This document shows positions 13,460-27,646 of a stretch of 64,000 nucleotides of DNA, in pieces. The translations under genes were made by a program, and so were the position numbers. Positions within the stretch are counted from its first letter, which is position 1. Every line of letters begins with the position of its first letter. The notes under the pieces were generated by a model. That model did no database searches. It was not told the origin of the DNA and saw nothing but the letters and a program-made list of their open reading frames with translations. The DNA is from Actinomucor elegans. Lineage: Eukaryota; Mucoromycota; Mucoromycetes; Mucorales; Mucoraceae. The stretch lies in the NCBI GenBank assembly GCA_026027325.1, contig JAMSLZ010000010.1, forward strand, positions 1,302,001 to 1,366,000, in the 5' to 3' direction.

Positions 13460-16400
13460 TTATAGTGAGCTTTTATCATGGATCGTATCCATGATACTTA
13501 TTTGCCAGTCATCTTCATTTTCATCCCCGTTTGATATCATTGGAAGATTGGTATTTACCACTTCTGTACTAGTTACAAATTCAAAACTCTGTCTCCGTTG
13601 TCTTATTTCTTCTGCCCCATCAGATGTGGCAGACCTGCTGTCTTCATTATCACCTTGATCTTGATCTTCTGCCATAGATAAGTCTGACCTTATATCTCTG
13701 TTCTGTATCGGTGTAGGCGACGATGATATAGCAGGTGGGGGATTTGATGATGAAAGCATAAGACGAGGCGAATTAGCTAAAGTCGATCCTATTAAAGTAG
13801 ACAAGGTGGATCGATCAATTTCCATGTCAGTAGGAGACCATCTTGGTAGCGGAGATGCTATCTGCTGCTGCAAGAGAGCCCTTGACCTAAGTTCTACCTC
13901 TCGTATTTTTCTATCGCGTTCATACTCGGTCCATTTCTTCATGGTGATTTGGGAGGAATCAAATTCGCCTTCCTTATCTCCATGGTTATCCTTGCCTTCA
14001 CCCTCTACTTTTCTAGTTTCACCCCACGTAAAATCATCGAAATGCCAATAGGCGTAAGAAGGCAGTACAAAATTCCAAATAGGCAAGCTGAACAAATAGA
14101 TAAACATCCACCCTACATAGACAAGTTTTCTACTCGTCATCACAATCAATACAGCGGGAAGACCCAGAATTAGAGCAAGCAAGATTAAAGATAAGATAGC
14201 AGGTTGGCCAATGCATGCCAAAACAACAAGATACATAGTGAACGAAATAGCTGCAGGTAAAGCAAGTGTGCCTACCAACTCCATAAATACGACAAACTGC
14301 ATGGAGAAGCAGAATGTGCCACATAAATCACGCACAAATACAAGTTCCATCAAATTGTGAATAGTAGAATTGATCCAGCGTCTTCGTTGAGACAGCAATA
14401 CAGCAAATGAATCAGGCACTACAGTTTTGCATACAGCTTGTGGGACAAACAGCATCTTTCGTTTGGGAAAGGTTTTCAACATAAGTGTTGACAAATAGCG
14501 GTCTTCGCCAAGTAATAGCAAATTCTTTTTGTGCAGGGTGTCTACGACGTTTTCAGAATAATGCTCAATAATGTCGGGATTAGCGAGAATAGGTACCCAG
14601 TGGCCATTATTTCCTTTTGGTGCTTTGATACGGTACATGCAAAAACAGCCAGGTAAGCAGGTAACATTTCCAAAAATCGATTCGAATGCTTTTGATTGAT
14701 GGTGAGAGATATAGTATTCAAATACTGAGATTCAACATCATTAGATTCTTACATTTAAGTATCATAATCATAACCATCATTACCTTGAATCATGGATACC
14801 CAGCTATCTGTCTTGTTTCCGATCTTAGTTTCACCACATAGACCCATGACTTCAGAGTCGTTCACCATGCAGCTGATTAAACGAGACAGGGCATCTGGAT
14901 AAACCTTGGTATCAGCATCCACCATTAAAACAATCTCATATTTGTCCGGACTAACGCCGGAGATGCGCCAGATATTGGTAAAGAACTCATATTCTAGCTC
15001 TGTCATGCGTTCATCAAACATGACCTTTTGCAGAAAAGACATAAGAATCACTTGTCCATCTCGTTTGCCACGATTACCAGGTTTTGCTTCTTTGGCTTGT
15101 TCTTCGGGTGTACCGCATTTTACAATCGTAATCATGGGTACACGCTGTTGGGAGTCATGATCAACTGTCTTGTTATCGTATTTATAGAACCCTGCATAGA
15201 CTTTGGCCATATTATGTCGCTTTGTACCATCAGCGATAGCTACATAGGAACGTGCTTCCACAGACTCAGGTTCAATTAAGAAGTCTCGCATCATAGAGAC
15301 ACATATATCGGGTGTAGACATAGCGTTGCCATGACCAGTAATAATACCATCGGCAACCACCAAGATAAGCTTATGCGAATTGGGATAGTCGGTGGTGGCA
15401 ATCGAGTCTAATGTAGTCCGTAAACCTTCTTCGCCCTCTGAATAACAAGTGACTAGGCAGATGGTATGCGCTAGGCTAAAGCCAAAGGGCATATATTCAG
15501 ATTTAGGTTGGCGTAATGCATGAGGAGATAGTTCATATGGGCAGCAAGGTGCGGTAGATTGGGTCCTGCTAGAGTGCGACGTTTGTGATGATCGGCGAGA
15601 TAGCGGACTTGCTGTTACGCTTCTACTATTCTCGGAGGTTGACCCCGTTGGCCGAGGGGATAAAATTCCTGATGAGGCATTGACATGAGCGCTACTAAAG
15701 ATTCTTGAACTATAAAACTTGCACATGTTAATAATAACCTACTTATTTCTTGAGCATAGCAACGTTTTACCCTGTCATGGATTGCTTCCAAATAGCACTG
15801 CCAGGTCTTTCGACAGCGTTGAAGTGCATTGATCCTGTATCAGGCTGTGTAAACCGAGATTTCGTAGGTATGATACTCTTCTTTTTATTTAGAGTACTAG
15901 TGTACATATACTGAGATACGTGCTTTGGTGAATCACTGTCGGAATGGTGAGGACGAATAGCTTCAGCAGGTACATTGATACCTGTAGTCCAGTCTTCAAT
16001 CTCAAGATCGCGTCGCATACGATCTCGATAAGACGTTTTGCCTTCTTTCTTGAAATTGCCCAACTTCCAAGATAAGAACCAGCCAAATACCACGGCAAGT
16101 CCAAACTTTACCAGAATAACACCGAGAATAACGATAAGCGATGTATACAATACTACATCAGAAGCTATGCAGCCTACACTTTTAGTATCTATTTCTCCAA
16201 CTTTAATAATATCCAATAAGCATTGTGCTTCTTGTTTCCATGACGTTCCGTCTGATCGATGTGTTGCTACTATGTGCGTTATATCTTGTCCTCCAAAAGT
16301 AGAGACATTCTGTATAATGGACTGTATTAATCCTTTTGGTGGCACCATAAACAGTGATGTAGGTAGAGATTGAAGCAAGTTCAAATTCAAGACATAACTG

Positions 16401-17529
16401 TCAAAATAGGGTTACTAATCATCAAATAATAATAAATATATACATATATATATATATATATGTTACCTATTGTATACAGCTAAATGAGATGTACTATTTA
16501 CATCACTCCAATCATAATAAACCCTTCCGGCTTTGTCATAATGGCCTTCAGAGTTGAGTACACCATTATCTCTCATTGTTTTGATAATTTCATGAGAAGA
16601 AGGCTTTATATGACAGGCTGTTATATTCGAATAGGTGGATGGACTTGGGATTTGATTATTTTCAATCAGCTGACAAGGGAAATAAGCAGGTGTATCGCCT
16701 TTACCAACGGTGACACCGGGTGTCTTTGGTATAATGATGGAAGCACAATGCTGATTGATATTTTGGAACAAGAATGAAGCGTCTTTACCGCCGGCTTGAA
16801 TGGGTTCAGGTATCACACTGGTCGGCTTATCAGTGATTCCTGCAATTGGAGGGTGATCATTCCAGGAGGAAAGTAGATATGCCCATCCGTGAATTACAAC
16901 GTATCCACTGTTGATGGATTCAATACGAAAGCTGAGTGGCGGTCTAGGACATACAACCTGTGTAAATCCAAATGTCAAAAAGCCAACAAAGGCCATGATA
17001 CCCATAATAATGGTAACAAGACCCATCTTTTCTCGAAATGCCATTTGTGCGCTTTTGTCTTTTTTACCTATTGAGACAATATTAGATATGCATCCAAAAA
17101 AGATCTATATATATGTCTCTTACCCATTGCTTTCAAAATAGGTGATGGACAGCAACAAGTTACAAGATAACAAAATGCCGTCCACATATCGAATGAAATG
17201 CCAGAAGCATTTGGTGGGTATTCAGTACCTAATTGGTTGCTAGACAGTCTTTTCTCATCCTCTTCTTCATCTTCTTCTCTCCTTAACAATCCTCTTCGTA
17301 ATGCTGAACGTCGCGTCGGATGTGAACGATCTCCAGCTGACCGATATTGGTTGGTTTCATTTTCCAAGACTCGTCTTCGTGTATGATATTGTGGGTGCTG
17401 TGGATCAATTCGACTACGCTCAGGCCGTATTAGAGATGTTGTGTGTTTTGGTAATGCGTTTTGAGATCGATCTTCATTAAGCTGGTGAAAGCTAGTTGAT
17501 ATAGATTGGTCACTAAAAGATATATCCAT
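13460..17529 (-). CDS. CHS3: Chitin synthase, class IV (Chs3-type)
   Basis: Five minus-strand exons: 17124-17529, 16467-17067, 15771-16397, 14784-15709 and 13460-14724, giving 1274 aa. It polymerises UDP-GlcNAc into chitin at the plasma membrane. The hydrophilic N-terminus is followed by a Cys-rich hydrophobic segment ([10 protein letters not shown]), then a membrane segment and a long lumenal region. The glycosyltransferase core has [39 protein letters not shown] (about 926) and the product-binding QRRRW (966-970), followed by several membrane segments. The domain order and ENV-like lumenal block match Chs3/class IV. The fourth exon uses the acceptor TTTTATAG; the nearer ATG at 15726 is not the start. 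The C-terminal 250 residues are hydrophilic and Ser-rich. Confidence 0.95.
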
Positions 17530-18129
17530 ATGAAGACAGATGATTAAAAAAGACTGTTAATACAAAAAGTTTTATGCAGCTAAAAGAAAGGAAGAGGGAT
17601 TCAAAGGTACTGAAGTTTATACTGGCAAAGGAGTAAAAGGACACTGCCATGAATAAAAAAAAGAGGCCTAGAAATATTAAGAAAAAGAGAAAGAAGTAGG
17701 AGGTCACTGGGAGAGGGTTGCGTTTTGAGGGGATCAGCACAAGATGAAATCATGCTTAAGCGGACAATTGCATGAAGGATATGAATCTAGAGCCGGATAT
17801 CTACTGTATTAGTATACATCTATGTTAAATAATAAATACATTTACTAGATATCAATTGTATTAGGTATCAATTACACATATATTATTGGGTCAATAGGAG
17901 TTGAGCATCATAGGGGCCCTGTTGTGTGTATCATTTACGCGTAGAATAGCGCGCATGTTGGGATAACTTTTCAATCCAACTCACTTATCTTGTCTTTAGT
18001 GTCCGTTTTCTATTCTGCCCCTCTTTGCTAGTGCTTCTTTAAGTGAAATTGCACGTGTTTTATAGATATTACGCGGGCATTTAGACGCGTCCAGCCTTAG
18101 AAATTAGCGCTAGTTCTAGTTGAAATCAA

Positions 18130-18164
<35 letters not shown>

Positions 18165-19242
18165 AATTATATGAATACCGCTCTTTTTTTTTCTTTGCCT
18201 TGCATTATCGGTCTAAGGCCTATCATATCCATTATCACAATTGTTTTATATACATGCAACAAGTACACATTTTTAAACTTCAATTATCAAGAACGTCCGC
18301 GTAAACAAAGGAGAATAAGATATAGACCGGGAAAAAGGATATAGTTTGTATCAATCCACAGGCTATTTACAATGGATAATTAAGGGGCTTTCGGCCTCTT
18401 ACCATAGAAGCGAACTTTTGTTTGGATATTAATAGATATTACCTGTAGTAGAAATATGCAAACCGCCTATCGTTTTGTGCAGATGCTTCTGTAATGTACT
18501 CAAACTAGTATATTATAATTAGTTAGAAAAAAGAAAGATGCATCGGAGTAGATATATGGCACACTGTATGTTATCTTCTTAATGACTGGTTAAAAGCCTG
18601 CTTTCTCGTATATGTGTAAAGTACATACAAGCTGTGTAACAAACGCTTATCCTACTCTGACTTACCCATATATTTTATGATAATATGGTTAGTAGCTTGA
18701 TATTAAATCTTATCATCGTCAAGGAAGCGTCTATGCCAATTGTTCTTTCAATTGTATATATTCCTTGAGATCTAGCGTTTAACAACGCAACAAAATTCAA
18801 ACCAAGCCTTTTTAACTAGGCGAAAGAAATCCTATTAATTGGTGAAGGTAACAAATTAACCAATGCAAGTAGATTAATTTTTGAAGCAAATTGCTTGGGA
18901 TAGTATATCTGGAGCTTTCGCAGATGCAACAAGTTATTCCGGGCATGAGCTGCTAATCAAATGTCGGATTTAACCTGGATCGTTTGAGAGATCTATAGAT
19001 CATTTTGCTTTAGTTGAAATGAAATGTATACCATTTACCTTTTCAGTCACCAGTGTATAATATAGTCACTGAATTTCATCCAAACAAAGTCTTAGTAGAT
19101 TCAGTTTTCTTAAATCTAGAAACTATTACCCGATCTGAACACTCAAGCATGTCCTTATATATCTTTACTTCATACTCATAAAAGATCAAGCTCTTTTCTT
19201 TCGAAAACTTTACCTGTTCAAAATTTCCTAGCTTTATTTATA
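17530..19242. other. Upstream spacer of the chitin synthase gene
   Basis: Holds the chitin synthase promoter/leader (CT- and GA-rich on opposite strands near 17580-17700) and a TA microsatellite (about 18131-18162). A partial match to the dispersed repeat lies near 18945-18990 (GAGCTGCTAATCAAATGTCG). No convincing gene. Confidence 0.4.
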
Positions 19243-20620
19243 TGCCTGTAACAAGATCTAGTTTTAATGTAATGTAAGTAACTTAATATTTATCGTGGAA
19301 ATATAGCACACTCATAATATGCTAGTCAGTTTAAATTTCTTCAAATGCATTGGTTTATTTCAAAAATGTACTTAAACCCGAATTGACCAAGGAATATTGA
19401 AAGGTTAAAATGGCAGAATTTCGGGGTGCATCTCTTTTTTTTCTCCAGAGCGCGCAGAAAGGATTTTCAAGGTTTAAGCTGTTAATAATATAAATTTAAT
19501 ATATTTGAAAGTATGCAAAACTATTTCTTGTGTATTTTATTTTATATCAAGCATTTGAGTTATGCCTGCCATTTGAGAAAGGTCAATAAATTATATTCGA
19601 TGAAATAACAGAATTATCAAGACATTTAGACCATTTGGTGCACCATTGCACTCATTTGAACATCATTAACTCATACTTCCCATACCACTAGTGGTTTATC
19701 TTTAAAAAGTGAATTAAACTGTATATCAAAAAAAAAAAGTTGGCAAGCTAGAGACATTATTTTTAAATTATTAATAGCCAATACAGATGGAGGAAATCAC
19801 ATACTAGAGGCGACGGTAAGCTTTTTGGGTCCTCTTCGATAGTTCAAGGTAAATTTATTATATTTCATCAATTGTGTATGTGCAGTTATTTCATAGTATT
19901 CTAAAGCAGCATACAGTTCAGCTAAAAACCTTTGTATGGCATTATGTCCTACAACCCCCACTGGAGTTTTCTCTGGAATGGACTATACAACCATTGAACA
20001 CCTGATACGTCAATCCTTACATCTTGGAATAAAATCCAAACTACAATATCTCAGGAATCACTATCAGCAAGATATTCCTACTGATCTTCGGTTTTCGAAG
20101 AGCGAGGTGCAAGCATTCCTAGCCTTACTCAATGTATCCTCAAACAAGAACTGTCTTATTTTAGATCAACTATAGCTTGTATTACCTATTTACTAGCTTT
20201 TTATACGATTTAGACATTGCTCTTGCAGTTATATGCCTTATATGTGGTAATACTACTAACAGCCTCAGACATTTCCTTGTGGATTGTGCCCCTGAATGAA
20301 AACTCCGGTCCGAAGCTTTGGTTCACTAGTTTCCCCTGCTCTCTATTTCTCCAGAAATGCTATATAGCTCTCTACGCTTTCTCTATACATCAAATAACTT
20401 TTCTAGGCTCTCCATATATCTATCAGTGCTATTTATCACTCTATGAAAACTATGGAATCTGTATTAGGAAATAATTTGTCAAGTTGTACAGAGCTGCCAT
20501 CTCAACCCTATATTACCTTCAGCCTAAGGTCATTTCCTTAACAGCTAGGATGAATCCCAGCCATAAGGATTGTTCATAATATCCTTATCCTTGTCTTCAC
20601 TTCATTTGTTTTCAATCTTA
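19243..20620 (+). mobile_element. Degenerate LINE (non-LTR retrotransposon) remnant
   Basis: The recognisable part is a C-X2-C-X8-H-X4-C zinc-knuckle-like motif at 20234-20287 (CLIC...RHFLVDC), as found at the C-terminus of many LINE reverse transcriptases, followed by APE and a premature TGA. Upstream, an open segment (19936-20175) lies in a neighbouring frame, and coding-like stretches appear in several frames with stops between them. A possible element start, MPVTRSS, occurs at 19243. The boundaries are guesses: no intact reverse transcriptase, poly(A) tail or target duplication could be defined. It is dead. Confidence 0.45.
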
Positions 20621-21237
20621 TTCTACATTAGCTTATCTATTTATATTTGCGTTATTTTTTTTCTCCACTCCGTCCATCTAGTTCCACCATTCAGCGATGT
20701 ATAACTAGCATAATTAACATAGTATCATCCCCAATAAATATCAAATTAGAAAGAAAGAAAAATTCAAGACATTTTAGAAGCATGCTTAATGACGGAACAT
20801 TATTCAACGTAATTTAAATCATGCATTGGCATTTTTTGTTGCATTTTTTATTATATAATCATTTGATTGGGTTTTTGTGGAATGAAGTAGATACAAACGT
20901 GCGATGCTTGAGTGATAATACTCATTTCTCAAATGAATAGTGGTTTCTAATCCGTTCTGTATCATCACAACTATATTTCTACAGGTCTGCTCTCCCGTCG
21001 CTCTTAAAAAAAGTTATTTAGGAAGAGAGCCTCCAGTTGCATTGTGTGCGTGGATGTAACCTCAGTAATTTGAAGCTCCGTGTGTCAAAACAGGAAGCGC
21101 GCCCAATCATACAGAACAAGTCACGTCCTACTACTACTGCTTGTTATTAGCTGCTGCTGCTTTACGCTCTTTGTTCTCTTCTCACGCAGACAATAACTCT
21201 CCTTTTCCCCTTTAGCCTGATATTAAATTTGGTAACG
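20621..21237. other. Promoter region of the WEE1-type kinase gene
   Basis: AT-rich, with a CT-rich stretch before the ATG (about 21170-21215). No coding sequence seen. Confidence 0.4.
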
Positions 21238-23079
21238 ATGGCAACGCCTAGCGATCAAGCACAAAAAAAACGAGACTTGTCACCTTCTGCAGTAACCGAG
21301 ACCACGCCCAAACGAACTCGTATAGATACCCTATTTGATACACCACCACACGAACGACAAGCCTCGGAATTAGGCGCTGGTGAAGAACTGTATGGTTTTC
21401 GATCTCCCATGGTCGAAGATCGTTTTAGCGCTCTTAGCGAACCCGGTGGAGGTTACGATCGTACACCAACTCGCGATACGCGACATGGGTCTAGTGCAGG
21501 ACACGATTTACTCGGCATAAGTATAGACGAAGAAGAAGAAGAGGAGGAAGAAGACGAGTTTGATCCCGATTTTCTATTAAACGGCGCCAATAGACCTTTA
21601 CGTCGGTCATTATACAGCGAACTGGTGAACAGTAGTAATCTAGGCCCCGAGAACGATGATGAAAGACGCAGCAACCATGGCAAACGCATGTCCTCTTCTT
21701 TATTTGAAGGCGATACGGATGATTTAGAAGATAAAACGACGCTACCATTGACTCGTTCGCAAGTGCGACAGCCATTAGCTTATGAAGACGAAGTGGATGC
21801 ATTTTTCTCGAGTTATAACCCAGCTGATGAACCCGACGAATATGTTCTATCTTCCTCGGTGAAGATGTCTATATTACAACAACAGCACCGACAAGGCCCT
21901 CCATGGATAACAAAGTGGCCGCATTTCTTGACGGAAGAATACTTTTCACAACATGGTCCTCAGGACCGGTCAATACCCGCTTCACAAAAGCCAGATACCA
22001 ATTCTATAACGTCCTATTTCGAATCCAAGTTTTCAATACTGGGGAAAATGGGTTCAGGCGAGTTTTCGGAAGTATGGAAAAGCCGTTGTTTAGAAACTGA
22101 GCAAGTGTACGCGATAAAGAAGTCGAAAGAGATGTTTACCGGCTGGGACGATCGATGGCAACAATTGATCGAAGTAGAGCATTTAAGAAGAGTCAAAGCA
22201 AGTAAATACTGTGTAAATATGGTTAACGCCTGGGAAGAAAGAGGTTATTTGTATATTCAATTAGAACTATGTTCCAGTGGAAGGTGGGTATTTATTGAAA
22301 CCTATGTAGCTAGTATTTACGCCTATTGTTATGCAATAGCCTCGACAAGTATATAAAGTATAAGAATGGTAAAATAGCAGAAGATATAGTATGGAAAATA
22401 TTCTACGAAACTGTACTTGGTGTGCAAGACCTTCATCAAGCAGATATTGTTCACTTAGACTTGAAGCCGTCCAATATACTAATTGATGACCAAGGCTTTA
22501 TCAAAATAGGTGATTTCGGTATTTCAGTTCAAGTCCCAGTGGTAAATAACATATTATATATATATACATATCGTCATTACTTATACTGTAACTAGGATAT
22601 GAGATGGGTAAAGGGTGAAGGTGATAGAAGGTACATGGCCCCGGATCTATTACGAGAAGATTTTGATAAACCAGCCGACATTTTCAGGTAAGGACAAACG
22701 TGTAATACAAATGAAGCTTATTTAACACGCATCTAGTCTGGGACTCATTTTGCTAGAACTAGCTACAGGCATCGTGTTACCTGGCACAGGCGAATCATGG
22801 GAGATGTTGAGATTGGGTGATTTCTCCAAGCAGAAGACAGCCTTGTCAAAACTATCATCAGAAATGAGTGAAATGATTGAGTGGCTATTAACGACTGAAT
22901 CAAGAGACCGTCCAACCATCAAAGATATTATCAGTCATCCTACGATTACCAATATATTCCAGCAACAGCAAGAGCAACAGACAGGCTCTTTACAAAGCTA
23001 TGTCTACGAGTTAAGTCAGCCAAAGCACCAGAATGTCTTTTCAGCTCAGAAAGAAGAGTCTCTCGATCTTGTAGTTTAA
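21238..23079 (+). CDS. WEE1: Wee1/Mik1-type cell-cycle inhibitory kinase
   Basis: Four exons: 21238-22283, 22340-22541, 22596-22687 and 22737-23079, giving 560 aa. Residues 1-255 are acidic and Ser/Pro-rich with several TP/SP sites. The kinase domain (about 261-530) shows GKMGSGEFSEVWK, YAIKKSK, LELCSSGSLDKYI, the catalytic loop VHLDLKPSNIL, IGDFGIS and the diagnostic EGDRRYMAPDLL, then ADIFSLGLILLELA. HLDLKPxN and EGDxRYMAxExL are Wee1-family hallmarks; Wee1 phosphorylates the conserved tyrosine of CDK1 to delay mitosis. The residues needed for catalysis are all present. The start is the first ATG; the frame opens upstream only with a TTG. Confidence 0.94.
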
Positions 23080-23274
23080 CCTAATAAACTATCGTTCTGT
23101 ATACCAAACAATAAAAAAAAAAGTGTCCTGGCTTTGTAATGTTATTCAGGAACATCTCAATATGGTAGTAGTGTAAACAGTTGAAGTCCAGCTTTTTTTT
23201 GATGCTGTGCATTTCTTATTAATAGAACAAGAAACTTGCCTTTCTGCCGTCTTTCTCTTTCTTTCTTTATACTT

Positions 23275-23989
<715 letters not shown>

Positions 23990-24144
23990 TCCTTAGTTCT
24001 AGTGACAAGCATACATGTATATAGTTCATCCTTTTAAAGGAACTCCAAATAAAGCACGGATCTTTGAATATATTATTTTTACGAATTTGTAACTAAACGT
24101 AATTAAGAAAGAAACATGTTTTTTATTATATAAAGTGATAGAAT

Positions 24145-24836
24145 TTAAGATCTAGGCTTCTCCTTCTTTTCCTTGTACAAAGCCAAGAGAGAGACACCAG
24201 CGACCTTGACGACCTTGAAACGGACACCAGGAATATCACCAATAGCGCGACCCTTACGACCGAAACCAGCAATCAAAACTTCATCGTTTTCATCAACATA
24301 GTTCAAACAACCATCGTTGGGAACGAAAGCAGTGACCTTCTTACCGTTCTTGATGAGTTGAACACGAACACACTTACGAATAGCAGAGTTAGGTTGCTTG
24401 GCTTCAACACCAATCTTTTCGAGAACGATACCCTTAGCGTGAGAAGAACCACCGAAAGGAGATGAACGGAAAGCAGTACCGATAGCTCTCTTCTTGTATT
24501 GCTTATCGGCCCAACGTTGGTCACGACGGTGGATACGGAGCTTACGAGCTGCGTTTAAACCTCTAGGTTGTCCCTTACCTATACAATCAAGTTAGTATAG
24601 AGTAATGCAGTTTGGAATTCAATAGTAAAAGCGACATTGAATAAAGGCTGGAATGTGTTTAATTTATTTGACATTGAATGGTCGCATTTGAGTGCATTCA
24701 ACCTCAATATTGGTTATATCCACTCGTTTCATCCACGATCCATCTGTTCGAATACATCCATCCATCTGCAACGCTCTTGATTCATGTCTCTAATTTACTA
24801 TTGAATCCATTATAAAATATTGATATACGCACCCAT
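24145..24836 (-). CDS. RPS23: 40S ribosomal protein S23 (uS12)
   Basis: Two minus-strand exons: 24833-24836 (ATGG only) and 24145-24578, giving 145 aa, the normal length for eukaryotic uS12. Recognisable blocks are [14 protein letters not shown], the decoding-centre loop [10 protein letters not shown] with its proline, [16 protein letters not shown] and [20 protein letters not shown]. uS12 lies at the decoding centre and monitors codon-anticodon pairing. The single intron splits the second codon and is 254 nt, longer than nearly every other intron here, with a consensus TACTAAC branch site, as often seen in fungal ribosomal-protein genes. I found no convincing snoRNA within it. Confidence 0.97.
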
Positions 24837-25951
24837 GATGGATTATGTTTAAAAAGGAGGAATATAACTGTGGGCTGGCTCTCTACAGTTTTCTCTTCTC
24901 TTTTTTCCGCACCATGTTTTTCTCGAAATATGACCCACATTGGGTATAAGCCTTCTCGCTGCAGGACCAAATTATTCCGAACCGGATTTTTTGCCGGACT
25001 TTACTGATTGAAGAACGGCATGAATTTGTACATCTGTTTATCACATTACTATCAATGAATCGCGTACCTACCCAACTCAAAGTAGTATTTCTATCAAAAG
25101 TAAAGGACATAAAGCTGCCACTATATAAGACTAAGATTCTTTTGAAGTCTCTTGAGATTTTGTCTGGATTACAGACTTTTTAGAGTGAATAAGCAATAGC
25201 AATAAAGTATTTTCTCGAGAATATTTCATTAAAACAGCTTATTTCAATTCGATTGAATTAATTTACATTCATTATAACCATTTATATATACATGCATCAA
25301 CTTGCAATCTGCATACTCCATGTAGATTTCTATTATATTTTAACATTAATTAAGCTTGAGTTTTTGCGATTTTGATTGGTCTCTGGAGACTGCAATGCTT
25401 TTAGAATAAAAAAAACTTTCCTTAGTACTTTAATGCGGTGCTTAAGCAAGGTCAAAGTCTTGATAGGCACAACATGTATTATGAAGTTTATACGTAATTT
25501 TTTTGATCGTCCAATACTATAATTTAGGTGCACACTCTTATACTTTTGAATATAAAAAGCATTTATATATATATATATATAATGAAAATGCGTCTTCAAA
25601 AATATATTCTTTAGCCAAAGCTTGAATTTAAATATTTGAAAAGTCATAGTTGCATATATACCCCAGAGGAAAATTGAATTTTATTCGAATTTTTAGAGGA
25701 GGCAATTTATTGGATAGTAAAATCCAATAGTATTTTGTTTGGAATGCCATTGGACAACAGGAATAAATATAATGCGATAATGTTTCATTGGCCTACCAGG
25801 CACTGATATTTCAGGCCGGACAAAATTTATCTGCTTTTCCTTCAAATCAGAAAAAAAAAGCCCTAGCTCGCTTTTTAATCTTTTTAATATATTTCTTTAC
25901 AAAAAAAAAGTTTAATTCATAAAGAAGAATCTTGTAACAAAAGCTGTTTTG
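24837..25951. other. Divergent spacer RPS23/low-complexity gene
   Basis: Bidirectional promoter region. A small inverted repeat (ATTGGAT...ATCCAAT, about 25709-25728) and a TA run near 25565-25581 are present. The minus-strand ORFs here look like chance frames. Confidence 0.4.
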
Positions 25952-27646
25952 ATGAGTGATAGTGACAGTGACGCCGAGTATGGCCCTCTTACTGCGACTT
26001 GGGGCTCGCAAGCATCTCCTGTCGCCACCTCTACACATTCAGACACCATAAAGGCAGAAACTGCTGGCTGGGATTCATTGATCGACCCCAACATTAAGAC
26101 AGGCCCTAATGATCTTGGCAGTGGCAACTTGCATAGACGTGGTGCTAATTTTAAACCTATCGATGAAGAGCTCATTCTAGCTCAAAGACTCAACATTCAA
26201 ATACCAAAAAAGAAAATGCTAGATGCTATTCGACAGACTGAAAAGAATTTGGGATTACCCGAGGACAAGAATACACGAAAAGGCAAAAGTAAAAAGAAGA
26301 AGGCAACAGCAGCAACATCTTCTCCCGATAGATTTTTACACCGGAATAACAGTGCTCCTCCACCAAAAAAAGAGCCTGTGCCTTCTACAATCAGACCACC
26401 TCCACCTGCAAGCTCAAATTCCAATTGGTTACAATCCAATCTGGTAGACACGCCTTTCTGGGAGAAGAAGGAGGTAAGAAAAGACGGTATTTGTAACAAG
26501 TATCTCTTTGCTGAAACGTCCTTTTTATAGTCGCCGCCCTCTAGTGCACCACACACATCTCTACCCGCTTCACCAGCCACTACTACTACTAGTAGTAGTA
26601 GAGATAACAACACAAAAGCTGCAGAAAAGCAACCAAGTACAAATGACTGGTCTACATTTGTAAAGACAACCGAAACACAAATGCCTGAAAAGCGGAATAA
26701 CCAGCGGGAATTAAGCACGAATAAAGCAAACAACGTTGGATGGGACAAGTACAATACGGCCTTTGAAAGCGAAGAATGGCTTAAAGATAGCAATGACAAT
26801 TCAAATTTTGAGAATGGTGGTTGGAATAAAGAAACTAAGCCGGATACGACCAAGCATCAATGGAATACGTGGGTATCAGAGACAAATAGCAATATCTCAC
26901 GACAGATGGCTGAACCACAGCCAAAGAAAAGCAGCTATGACAATACTACTACTACTACTACTAATAATAATAATAATTATAATAATATACCTTCAGACAG
27001 ACCCTCTTGGCTTAATCCTGTACCTGATACTCAACAGCAACAATATTCATCCATTAAATCACCACCCATTGCCAATATTTCTCGCTTCTCTAATCCAACA
27101 AAACAACGCTATTCTGATGCACCCACTATTGACGTTCCAAAGCCTGTCAATTATCGTAAAGACGTGAATCCTGTACCATTGCACACCGCACCAGCCCCTC
27201 CACCGGAAAACAGTTTATTAATCACGATCAATGTAGAATTGTCTGATACACTGAAGATTCCTGTTGATATACGGGAATTGGATGATCCTTCACAACTAGC
27301 AAATGAATTTGGACAAAAGAACAATATAACAGCCGTGAATATCATTACTGCACTTACAAAGCTGTTTAGTTCTCAAAAGGATATGGCTTTAAAAAAGAAG
27401 CAACAAAAACTACAAAGGAGAGTGCCAAAATGTCAATCAAATGTATATACAAATTCATCGCCTACTAGATTCTCTACATATTCATCTTCACCTGCCTATC
27501 AAAACAACACCTATCAAGATACTACCTATCAAAAAACGGGCTACCAAAATATTGGTTATTCAAATACGACTGCTACTTATCAAAACACTAGAGCTGCTAC
27601 TAATCCAGCGCCTACTCCTTTTACACGTAAAGCGCACTATTATTAA
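25952..27646 (+). CDS. Low-complexity protein with repeated tryptophan (WG/GW) motifs
   Basis: Two exons, 25952-26473 and 26531-27646, giving 545 aa. I do not recognise the family. Visible features are Trp flanked by Gly or Asn in ATWGSQ, TAGWDSL, NVGWDKY, NGGWNKE and WNTWVSE; a Lys/Arg patch (KGKSKKKK, about 113-120); poly-Thr and poly-Asn in the middle; a folded-looking segment near residue 430 (INVELSDTLKIPVDIRELDD, followed by PSQLANEFGQ); and a Tyr/Gln/Asn-rich tail with repeats of the type TYQ/GYQ. The DDP..LA.EF pattern is one I have seen in fungal proteins of unknown function, but I cannot name the domain. The WG/GW motifs recall Argonaute-binding hooks; this is inference only. Confidence 0.75.

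Noticed and set aside
24579..24832. snoRNA in the long RPS23 intron
   Set aside because: I looked for C (RTGATGA) and D (CTGA) boxes on the transcribed strand and found no convincing pair with closing stem.
26197..26853. Antisense ORF (218 codons) opposite the WG/GW protein
   Set aside because: Shadow of the real plus-strand exons, spanning an intron of that gene; no domain.
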